Positions 1 through 6,762 of a stretch of DNA of 25,473 nucleotides are shown here, one piece after another. A program made the position numbers and the translations under genes. Every line of letters begins with the position of its first letter. Position 1 is the first letter of the stretch. The DNA is from a virus, in the IMG/VR virus record IMGVR_UViG_3300045912_000837, positions 1-25,473 of that record; one strand, written 5' to 3'. Below the pieces are notes generated by a model. It worked only from the letters and a program-made list of their open reading frames with translations, did not search any database and was not told the DNA's origin.

Positions 1-22
1 TTGAGCCAGCATCGCCTGGGCT

Positions 23-58
23 CGTGACACCTTTGGTCACGCGGGGAAAGAAATTCCC
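23..58 (-). terminator. Two small adjacent inverted repeats after the last minus-strand gene
   Basis: The bases beyond the glycosyltransferase stop hold two short hairpins. One has a 6-bp stem (23-28 with 36-41, 7-nt loop). The other has a 5-bp stem (44-48 with 54-58, 5-nt loop). Read on the minus strand, neither is followed by a clear T-tract, so a terminator role is only possible. I see no other feature in bases 1-76; the window edge cuts off whatever follows. Confidence 0.25.
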
Positions 59-76
59 TGAAAAATCGGGCTTGAT

Positions 77-1729
77 TCACCTTGCCGGTCCGCAGGCGAA
101 TGCCCGATGCCGATCCAACGCCGCGATCAAACCTTCGACGATCGCGTCGGAACTGAACGCTTGCTCAGATGCTGCTCGGACGGCATGGCGGTCCAGATTC
201 TGGGCTCGGGCGACGGCGTCGAGATAGACCGTCAGGGCCAGTTGGTCCGCGTCGGTCTCCACGCACTGGCGGCCGGGAGGCAGCCGATCGACCACGAAAC
301 CGGTCACGCCATCGCGGACGAACGAGGCTCCCGTGGGGACGCCGACTGTGGGGCAGCCGGCCAGCAGAATCTCCTGGAGGGCCAGCGGACCGTGGTCGTC
401 GTCCGCGAGGTAAGCACACGCTCGCGAGCGACGGGCGGCCTCGAACAGCTCTTCCCGGCGGTAGCGACCGTAGTGGATCTGGACGTGCCTAGGGAAGAGT
501 TCCGCCAGGTGCTCGAGCAGTTGCGGACGATGCCCGTTCTTGGCGTAGATCAGCAGGTCGTACTCATCGGGGAGCGGTTCGCCCGGCCATGGATCGATCG
601 GGTAAGGCCAGAGCACGATTGGCGACTGGTTGGCTGGTCCTCGGTGTTTGGCGATCAGGTCGCGATACCACTCGCTGTGGCAGAACATTGCCCGGCAGTT
701 GACGGCGTCGAGCAACGCGCACTCCTCGCGATCGATTCGGGGTGCCCCCGAGTCGGTGTAGAGCATGTTGGGTCCCTGCACAAACGGCTGGCCTTCTGCG
801 TCCCACCACATCGCGTAGCGACGATCGTCCCAGTGCCAGAACCATGGCAATGCACCTTTACTGGCCGGCAGCGACTTGATCGAGAGCCAATCGAGTCCCT
901 CGGCGATTCGCTTTCGAAGTGCTTTCTGCAGCGCGTACATGCCGTTCGTCGGACCGTTGCCGCCGGGCGCGTCGATCGGACCGATCAGTTCCACGGGCAT
1001 CTTGTCATCACGCGGGTTCACATGCGGCGCGAACGAGAAGCGACGGAGCACCGGCAGTTTGTCCCAATCGCGTGACCAGCCAACCGGGATGCTGTTTTTG
1101 CTGGGAAAGGCTCCAAGACCGAGCTCTCGATAACCATTGTCGTCCATGTAGCTGAGGTGGTAACTGCCGTTGTCGTAGCGATAGATGTAGAACGGCGCAG
1201 CGAACTCGCACGGGTCGCACTGCGTGATGCCTGCTGCACCAAGGCGATCGGCCAGCTCCTGATCTTCGCCATTGTTGTGGGGACCGTAACCACGCACGCG
1301 ATAGAAAGCCTCTCGACGAAACGCCCAGCCTCCGTGATACAGACCTCCCGTATCGCATTCCCGCAGCCCGTCATTGTGCTCGACGAGCACCAGTCCTGGA
1401 TGCGACCATTCGGCGCGCTTCAACGCTTCGGCCTGAGTGCGAAACCAATGGGGCAAATAGATGTCGTCGTCATCGGCCACCAGAAAACCTTCGGTGTCCG
1501 GCGACGCCAGAGCCGCACAGGCGTTGCGTTTCTCGCCCAACGAACGAAATCGTCTCGGAATCGACACCAAACGCCAGCCATCACCAGACTGGTTCTCGTA
1601 CTGGCCGGCGTCGTCCAGGATCACCAGTTCCCGCAGTTCGCGCGGGTAGTCCTGACGCAGGAAGCACTCGATCAACTGGCCGAGTCCCGCGGGTCGAAGG
1701 TAGGTGCAGCAAAGTGCGGCAAGCTTCAT
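77..1729 (-). CDS. Two-domain glycosyltransferase (GT-A family 2-like fused to GT-B family 4-like)
   Basis: The 550-aa product has two glycosyltransferase halves. Residues 1 to about 200 look like a family 2 GT-A domain: it starts KLAALCCTYLRP, has the LVILDDAG strand, and carries an acidic nucleotide-sugar/metal motif (VADDDDI, about 85-90) followed by a GEDQEL acceptor/catalytic-type motif near 154-159. Residues from about 235 to 520 resemble a GT-B domain, ending in the donor-site motif DHGPLALQEILLAGCP (about 445-460) and a GVTGFVVD loop. No signal peptide or membrane helix is seen, so it is probably cytoplasmic. It starts 4 bases after the methyltransferase-like gene stops, with only a weak GGTGAT ribosome site, so it probably depends on upstream translation. 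The fold class is clear; sugar and acceptor cannot be told from sequence. Confidence 0.85.
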   Translation of the reverse strand: MKLAALCCTYLRPAGLGQLIECFLRQDYPRELRELVILDDAGQYENQSGDGWRLVSIPRRFRSLGEKRNACAALASPDTEGFLVADDDDIYLPHWFRTQAEALKRAEWSHPGLVLVEHNDGLRECDTGGLYHGGWAFRREAFYRVRGYGPHNNGEDQELADRLGAAGITQCDPCEFAAPFYIYRYDNGSYHLSYMDDNGYRELGLGAFPSKNSIPVGWSRDWDKLPVLRRFSFAPHVNPRDDKMPVELIGPIDAPGGNGPTNGMYALQKALRKRIAEGLDWLSIKSLPASKGALPWFWHWDDRRYAMWWDAEGQPFVQGPNMLYTDSGAPRIDREECALLDAVNCRAMFCHSEWYRDLIAKHRGPANQSPIVLWPYPIDPWPGEPLPDEYDLLIYAKNGHRPQLLEHLAELFPRHVQIHYGRYRREELFEAARRSRACAYLADDDHGPLALQEILLAGCPTVGVPTGASFVRDGVTGFVVDRLPPGRQCVETDADQLALTVYLDAVARAQNLDRHAVRAASEQAFSSDAIVEGLIAALDRHRAFACGPAR

Positions 1730-1733
1730 GGGA

Positions 1734-2240
1734 TCACCACAGGGGACGCAGTGCGTCCTCGATCCAATCGAGCGGATCGGTATCGCTGACGACCGTCGTC
1801 CAGGGAAAGATTTTGGAAAGCGTGAAGCGATACTTGAAGGTGACGAATGCTGGACTGTAGCCGTAGTCCGGATGTTCGGAGTCGTGGCCGATGATCAATC
1901 CGCTGCGATCCTTGAGCCGCAACGCGTCGACGCCGCGCCGTGGCGGTGGCTCGTGGTCAAGTAACACGACCGACCACTGGTGGTCATCCATGGGCGCGTC
2001 GTTGTAGTCGGGTACGAACACAATTTGGTGGCGATGCCTTGTGATCGGCTGGTAGGTGCAAACGCGGGAAATGCGGTCGTACCACTCCGGATCGGTCTCA
2101 ACGGTCCGCACCAGCCGGTCTGTCGCGAATGCAGCCACCAGCGGCGTGCTGAACCAATCGCTCCCGAGTTCCAGCACCGGGCCGGACGTTCAGCGAAGGC
2201 AAGCCAGCAACAGCGGCATGTGGGTCGCAAATGGATTCAT
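1734..2240 (-). pseudogene. Class I SAM methyltransferase-like gene interrupted by in-frame TGA at codon 17
   Basis: An ATG at 2240 with a strong AAGGAGGAG ribosome site forms an ATGA overlap with the radical SAM gene. It opens a frame beginning MNPFATHMPLLLACLR, then meets TGA at 2192-2190. The same frame continues at once with TSGPVLELGSDWFSTP, a Rossmann motif-I-like start, followed by TVETDPEWYDRI, SVVLLDHEPPPRR, IIGHDSEHPDYGYSP and FKYRF, and ends at 1734. The match to SAM-dependent methyltransferase-type proteins is by recalled pattern. The glycine-rich motif has Asp where Gly is more usual (GSD). A GTG at 2177 could restart a 147-aa protein, but it has no ribosome site and lacks the N-terminus. 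It is therefore either a recent nonsense mutation, a sequencing error, or a recoded/read-through stop. Confidence 0.7.
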
Positions 2241-2995
2241 GTTGACTCCTCCTTCTTCTTGCGCTGCTCAATGCGTTTGACCGCAGCTTGCCAGGTCGGT
2301 GACATCAACGAGCCGTGCATGACCTGGCTCTTGGCGATGTGGTGGCTGGTGATTCCAAGCTCCCGCCCGCAGACATCGCAAAGTGAACAGGTCTGCTGGT
2401 GGGCGAACTCGGGATCGAACAGATCCTTGAGCTGTCGCGTGCGAACTTTGAGGTCGAGCACGCTGTCGATGGCCCCACCGATCGAGCAGATCGCGTAGCC
2501 GCCCGCATCGACGGAGATCCCGCAACCGAGCGCCGCATGGTTGTGGCAGGGGCGATGGTTGATGACACCGAAATCTTTGGGTGCCAGGAAGAAGTCCGCT
2601 TGCGGCAACACCATGCAGCCGTCGGCTTTGATCGTCTCCTCGCAGACCTTGGCTTTCCCCTCGGCTCGAATCCTCGCCAGTTCGTCCTTTGCGGCGTCAC
2701 GATAGCCGTTCGACCAAACCTCAACCCGACCGGGGCTCAGTTCGTTGGCGATCTCGATGAACTCGAACAGGTCACGATGCAGAGTTGGTTCGCCGCCGAG
2801 GACCACGATTTTTGGGAACCAGTTCAGTTCACGGGCCTGGCGATTGAACTCGCGGGCGTCATCGAGCGTCATGTCGGGTGTGGTAGGTGGCAGGAAACAA
2901 AGGCGATTGCAATTCGGGCAAGCCAAATCACAGCGGTAGGTGATGTGCCACTCCGCTTCATTGCTCTTTGGCGTGTAGTCGGGAATCGTGCTCAT
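2237..2995 (-). CDS. Radical SAM protein with C-terminal SPASM-like cysteine cluster
   Basis: The 252-aa product has the radical SAM CX3CX2C cluster motif (YRCDLACPNC, Cys22/26/29), which binds a 4Fe-4S cluster and S-adenosylmethionine, then the GGEP SAM-contact motif (67-70) and an EVWSNGY strand near 92-98. More cysteines follow at 150, 158, 170, 203, 206 and 209, in a spacing reminiscent of SPASM/Twitch auxiliary cluster domains. The ATG at 2995 overlaps the upstream stop as ATGA and is preceded by GAGGAG; the longer open frame upstream lies inside the glycosyltransferase gene. Its place between a glycosyltransferase and a methyltransferase suggests modification of a sugar, peptide or virion protein. 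No precursor peptide was recognised nearby, so the substrate is unknown. Confidence 0.88.
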   Translation of the reverse strand: MSTIPDYTPKSNEAEWHITYRCDLACPNCNRLCFLPPTTPDMTLDDAREFNRQARELNWFPKIVVLGGEPTLHRDLFEFIEIANELSPGRVEVWSNGYRDAAKDELARIRAEGKAKVCEETIKADGCMVLPQADFFLAPKDFGVINHRPCHNHAALGCGISVDAGGYAICSIGGAIDSVLDLKVRTRQLKDLFDPEFAHQQTCSLCDVCGRELGITSHHIAKSQVMHGSLMSPTWQAAVKRIEQRKKKEEST

Positions 2996-4098
2996 GCGAA
3001 CTCCTCGACGCCCAGCGTCCCTGCATAGGTATGGGCGTGCGGGATGCCATCGACATCGCTGACGTACTGGCCCACGGATCGGAACAGTCGCTTCCACGCC
3101 TCCCAGATCACGTTGGGATTGGCCAGCTCGTTCACGAGTCGATCGTGCGCCGCGTGGATGATCCGCTGCCTGAGATCCTCGTCGTGAGCGAGCATCGCCG
3201 CGTAATGCGCCAGTTCGCAATCGTCGCTGCCAAGAAAACCGGTCACGCCGTGCTCGATCATTTCTCGCCAGCCCCAGTCGTTCTGAGCGACGATCGGAAC
3301 GCCGGCTGCCATCGCTTCGAGTCCCGCTCTTGGCCAGTTCTCACGGGCACCACCGTTGATCGGCAACAGGCAGTGGAGCGTCGAAAGGAATTGCTGGACC
3401 GAGATCGCCATCGGCTTGAGGCAATCGGCGAACACGGGCGATGCGCCCAGCTTTTCGTGAGTTCGGCTGTCCATACCAAGCATCAACGCCCGTTTGTTGG
3501 CGTACTGGATGGCCGAATAGATCGGCCAGGTGTTGCTGGACCACTTGTCGGTGTCAGGGCGCGCCATGCGTCCGACGACGTACACGTCGCCACGAGGATG
3601 TGAACGCGGCGCAAACTCGAACTCGTTCAAGTCGAATGCGCCACGGATCAGGTGGCCGCATTCCGGCGAGTAGCCCAGGGATTCAAGCTGCGGCTCCAGT
3701 TGCTGGCGTTGAAACTCCGACTGGAACACGAACGCATCGGCTGGTCCATGCTCCGCGAACAGTTGCTTTTCGTGATCGAACAAAAACGTCATGCAGTTGG
3801 CCCAGACCAGCGGGCAGCCCAGTTCTCGAAACCGCGGCGCATGGGCAATGAACTCGCGGTTGCAGAAACTCACCACAGGCGACCCTGCCAGATTCGGCAC
3901 GCTGGCCAGAGCATCGGGACGAACCTCGTGAGTCGTTGCTCCGATGGCCGCGACGCGTTCGCGCCATTTCTGGTCGCAGTGCCATGTAGGGATCAGATTG
4001 ACATCCACACCGTAGTGACACCACAACTTGATCGTGTGCCACGCCTCGGTGTTAGCTCCACCTATCTCGCCCGGATAACCGACTAAGAACACTCGCAT
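2992..4098 (-). CDS. GT-B fold glycosyltransferase (family 4-like)
   Basis: The 368-aa cytoplasmic protein begins MRVFLVGYPGEIGGANTEAW, the glycine-rich N-terminal loop of GT-B enzymes. It has the Rossmann strand DVYVVGRMARPDTDKW (about 171-186) and the donor-binding region RAGLEAMAAGVPIVAQ (257-272), followed by WREMIEHGVTGFL (277-289), typical of family 4 retaining glycosyltransferases. It starts with ATG after AAGGAG, 21 bases downstream of the Ser-rich virion gene, and overlaps the radical SAM start by four bases, so all belong to one transcription unit. The donor sugar and acceptor cannot be read from sequence. Inference: it may glycosylate the adjacent Ser-rich virion protein. Confidence 0.88.
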   Translation of the reverse strand: MRVFLVGYPGEIGGANTEAWHTIKLWCHYGVDVNLIPTWHCDQKWRERVAAIGATTHEVRPDALASVPNLAGSPVVSFCNREFIAHAPRFRELGCPLVWANCMTFLFDHEKQLFAEHGPADAFVFQSEFQRQQLEPQLESLGYSPECGHLIRGAFDLNEFEFAPRSHPRGDVYVVGRMARPDTDKWSSNTWPIYSAIQYANKRALMLGMDSRTHEKLGASPVFADCLKPMAISVQQFLSTLHCLLPINGGARENWPRAGLEAMAAGVPIVAQNDWGWREMIEHGVTGFLGSDDCELAHYAAMLAHDEDLRQRIIHAAHDRLVNELANPNVIWEAWKRLFRSVGQYVSDVDGIPHAHTYAGTLGVEEFA

Positions 4099-4119
4099 GG
4101 GACGTTAACTCCTTCTTGT

Positions 4120-5955
4120 CTAAATCTCGGTGACTTCGCTGCTGGGAACTGGAACGAGACTGCTGGAACCTGATCCACCAGAGCTGCTCGAGGGCGTGCC
4201 GCTGGAACTGCTCGCTCCGCTGGAGGACGGCGAGCTGCTGCTGGGTCCGCTGGATGACGAGCCGCTACCGCTCGGTCCGCTGGACGACGTCGAACCGCTA
4301 CTTGACGAGGTGGCCGATGACGAGGAGCCGGACGACGAGCCACTGGATGACCAAGAGATGCTGGAACTCCACGACGACGATCCGCTGGACGATCCACTCG
4401 AAGAACCACTTGAGGAACTTGAGCAGTTGTCGCAGCAACAGCAGCCAGCTTGGTGGCTGAAGGCCCACGGTCCCTCGTATCGAGTGAGCGTCGAACCCGA
4501 CAGGCAAATTGAAACGGCCCGCGTGTAGACGTTCAGCTTGCCGCTTTCGCACCGCACATCGGTTTCGTAGATCGCGACGCAGCTTTGTGGACCGCTGCTT
4601 GATGGACCGGAGGAACTGCCCGACGAACTGCTGCCCGAAGAGGAGGACGAGCCGGACGACGAACCTGACGAGCTCGAGGAACCGCTACTGGATGACGAAC
4701 CAGAGGAACTTCCGCTCGACGACGACGAAGGGGCACTGGAACTGGATGAGCCACTGGAACTGGACGAACCTGAAGAGGAACCGCTGGAACTGGATGATCC
4801 GGACGAAGACGACGAAGCGGGCGGCTCGCAGCATCCTTCGCCGAGCGTCAAAACTTCCCATTTGCAGCTATCGGCATAATGCTTGGCGACGCCGTAAGTA
4901 CCTGTGGGAACCGAGTCGCCGGATTCGCAGTTGCACCCGCTGGTGCCACTCGCGGGCTGGCAAATGTCCGCACAGACGATGCCCACCGGGTCGTGAACCG
5001 TGAAGAACAGCGAGACCGGGCACCACTTGCCGGACTGATAGAGCACGAGCTGCGCGGAAGCAGATCCACACCGAGCCAGTGGACTAAGCAGCTTGAACCG
5101 CCAGTGGTCTTCGTACGGCGCGAGCGCTTGCCAGCGACACTCGTCCTCATTCCAGATGCACCAGACCCAATCGCCACAGCCGAACTTGGCGGGCACGAGC
5201 CCCGTCGCCTTGTGGAGCGAAATGACGGCGGCCCGTTCCGCGGGTGGGTAGCCCACCGCGTGCCAGACGGTTTCCGTTGGCTCGCTATTGTCCGCTGCGT
5301 ATGTGATGCTCGAGCCGAAATAGAATACGGGCTGACAGCCGGTCATCTTCATCCAGCCATCTGGGTCTGGAGTGGCCGAGGCCTGCCACGTTCCCGAGAG
5401 CTGGAAGATGCCAAACCGTGGGCGCTCGCTCAATTGCACCACAGCCCACTTCACACCAAGGCCCGACTCCTTCCACAGGATTCGAGTCAGGCCGTTGGGT
5501 GAGCTCCGCAAATGGGCCGTCTCATTTGTCGCGATCTCGGCATAGGCGTCCGATTCGCGGATGACGTTGATACGGACGGGCGTGACGCCCGACACGATTC
5601 CGCGACCAATGCCGCCGCTTGTCAGCGGATCGAGCAGGATGGCAAATCGTTCGCGCTTGCTCGGGTCGGTTGCTTTGACACCATCGAGGTTGACCCGGTT
5701 CTTGAACTCCTGCAGGTTGTCCGTTGGGCTGACGATCGGGCTTCGCAGCGCCAGGATGTGGTAGCGATTCTGATCGGTTCCGGTTTGATTTCGAACCTTG
5801 ATGATGCCGGTCTGCCGAACCTCAAGCCCAGCTTCCTGTTCGATACTATGGCGGCGCGAACGCTCCTCGCGAACGGCATCGATGAAAGCGTTGTAGGCCT
5901 CGGCCGGAATCTCCATCCGCTGGCCCGCCTGCACTTTTTTCAAGGCGTCGCCCAT
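4120..5955 (-). CDS. Ser/Gly-repeat virion protein, probable distal tail/fibre component
   Basis: The 611-aa product has three parts. Residues 1-150 are a polar, mixed alpha/beta region starting with a short amphipathic segment. Residues 150-380 are beta-rich and contain many cysteines and tryptophans (for example FGCGDWVWCIW). The C-terminus is dominated by two Ser/Gly blocks (about 381-456 and 512-599, units such as SSSSGSSSG), split by a Cys-rich 55-residue island with four consecutive cysteines (CCCC). It starts three bases after the upstream tail gene, with AGGAA as ribosome site. As the last gene of the tail block, it sits where fibre or receptor-binding proteins usually lie. It has no signal peptide. 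The Ser blocks are likely flexible linkers and plausible O-glycosylation targets, given the next genes. Function is inferred from position. Confidence 0.7.
   Translation of the reverse strand: MGDALKKVQAGQRMEIPAEAYNAFIDAVREERSRRHSIEQEAGLEVRQTGIIKVRNQTGTDQNRYHILALRSPIVSPTDNLQEFKNRVNLDGVKATDPSKRERFAILLDPLTSGGIGRGIVSGVTPVRINVIRESDAYAEIATNETAHLRSSPNGLTRILWKESGLGVKWAVVQLSERPRFGIFQLSGTWQASATPDPDGWMKMTGCQPVFYFGSSITYAADNSEPTETVWHAVGYPPAERAAVISLHKATGLVPAKFGCGDWVWCIWNEDECRWQALAPYEDHWRFKLLSPLARCGSASAQLVLYQSGKWCPVSLFFTVHDPVGIVCADICQPASGTSGCNCESGDSVPTGTYGVAKHYADSCKWEVLTLGEGCCEPPASSSSSGSSSSSGSSSGSSSSSGSSSSSAPSSSSSGSSSGSSSSSGSSSSSGSSSGSSSSSGSSSSGSSSGPSSSGPQSCVAIYETDVRCESGKLNVYTRAVSICLSGSTLTRYEGPWAFSHQAGCCCCDNCSSSSSGSSSGSSSGSSSWSSSISWSSSGSSSGSSSSATSSSSGSTSSSGPSGSGSSSSGPSSSSPSSSGASSSSGTPSSSSGGSGSSSLVPVPSSEVTEI
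4159..4422 (-). repeat. C-terminal Ser/Gly codon-repeat block
   Basis: This stretch encodes about 88 residues of Ser with interspersed Gly, Thr, Pro and Trp (residues 512-599 of the 611-aa protein). All six serine codons appear mixed rather than one repeated trinucleotide. That suggests selection for amino-acid composition rather than recent slippage. Confidence 0.85.
4588..4815 (-). repeat. Internal Ser/Gly codon-repeat block
   Basis: This stretch encodes about 76 residues of nearly pure Ser/Gly (residues 381-456 of the 611-aa protein), with SSSGSSSSSG-type units. It is separated from the second block by a Cys-rich island. Confidence 0.85.
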
Positions 5956-5958
5956 CGG

Positions 5959-6750
5959 TCAGGTTCCTATTCCAAGTCCCGCGAAATTTCCCTCGTCGTA
6001 GACCTTCTCCACGTAGGCGGCGATCGGCTGCTTGACCAACACGTGCTGGTCTTCGGCGTCGGCGTATCGGACCCACAGATACTCCCATCCCCGTTTGGCG
6101 ATGCCGGTGATCGGGCCAATCGATAGGCCCGTGACGTTGGGACTGGCGGCAAAGCGGAAGGTGATCTCCCAGTCTTCTTCACCACGCTGCGAGCCCGATG
6201 CGCCCAGGAATAGCACTTCGCCTGGAGCGAATCCCTTGAACGCGCTGGCGTTGACTTTGCCGGTGAGCAAGAAGAGTGTCGCCTTGTAGGCACCGGTTAC
6301 CAGCGCGATCGGGATGTAGTGCGTTTCCGTGAAGTTGTAGATCGGGACCGTAATATCGGTCCCTTCGACGCTGTCGGTGGTGACTCCAATGGCTCCTTGG
6401 AAGTTCGGAGCGGTCTTGCCCGGCGGTGCGTAGCTGCCGATCGTCTGCAGCGACTGCGTGACATGCGTCGTTCCGCCGCCTGTGTCGAACGAGAACGATG
6501 AGTCGCCGGTATCCTTGGGCTCCTTCTTGCCGTAGCGAACCGACACCTCCCACACGCCGCCGCCCTGATGCGTGATGTGGTAGGACTGGAACACCAGCCC
6601 GGCGTAGAGCGCGGGAATCGTAGACTCCACCAGCGCGCGCACGGCTCCGTCATCTTCGGTTCCCTGGACCACGTAGATGAGATCGACCGAAGGGCTCTCG
6701 ATTCCCTCCGTCGCTTCCCGGCTGTCGTAGCGTTCGATGATTGTGGCCAT
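5959..6750 (-). CDS. Distal tail / tail-tip structural protein (hypothetical)
   Basis: The 263-aa product is soluble and rich in predicted beta strands (for example VWEVSVRYG and WEITFRFAASP), with no signal peptide or membrane helix. It starts at ATG 12 bases after the tape measure gene ends, with an AAGAAG-type ribosome site, and ends three bases before the Ser-rich gene. Genes directly after the tape measure in siphovirus modules usually encode the distal tail protein or baseplate hub, so that role is inferred from position. I do not recognise a specific family. The central segment, with AFKGFAPGEVLFLG and VTGLSIGPI, looks like a compact fold rather than a fibre. Confidence 0.65.
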   Translation of the reverse strand: MATIIERYDSREATEGIESPSVDLIYVVQGTEDDGAVRALVESTIPALYAGLVFQSYHITHQGGGVWEVSVRYGKKEPKDTGDSSFSFDTGGGTTHVTQSLQTIGSYAPPGKTAPNFQGAIGVTTDSVEGTDITVPIYNFTETHYIPIALVTGAYKATLFLLTGKVNASAFKGFAPGEVLFLGASGSQRGEEDWEITFRFAASPNVTGLSIGPITGIAKRGWEYLWVRYADAEDQHVLVKQPIAAYVEKVYDEGNFAGLGIGT

Positions 6751-6762
6751 ACGTGTGTCTTC

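Noticed and set aside
107-1075. Long plus-strand frame antisense to the glycosyltransferase gene
   Set aside because: It is the mirror of a well-supported minus-strand gene in GC-rich DNA, has no recognised domain and no good ribosome site.
4159-4815. Possible CRISPR or non-coding tandem repeat
   Set aside because: The repetition is of Ser/Gly codons in one open frame with mixed codons; there are no equal-length repeats and spacers.
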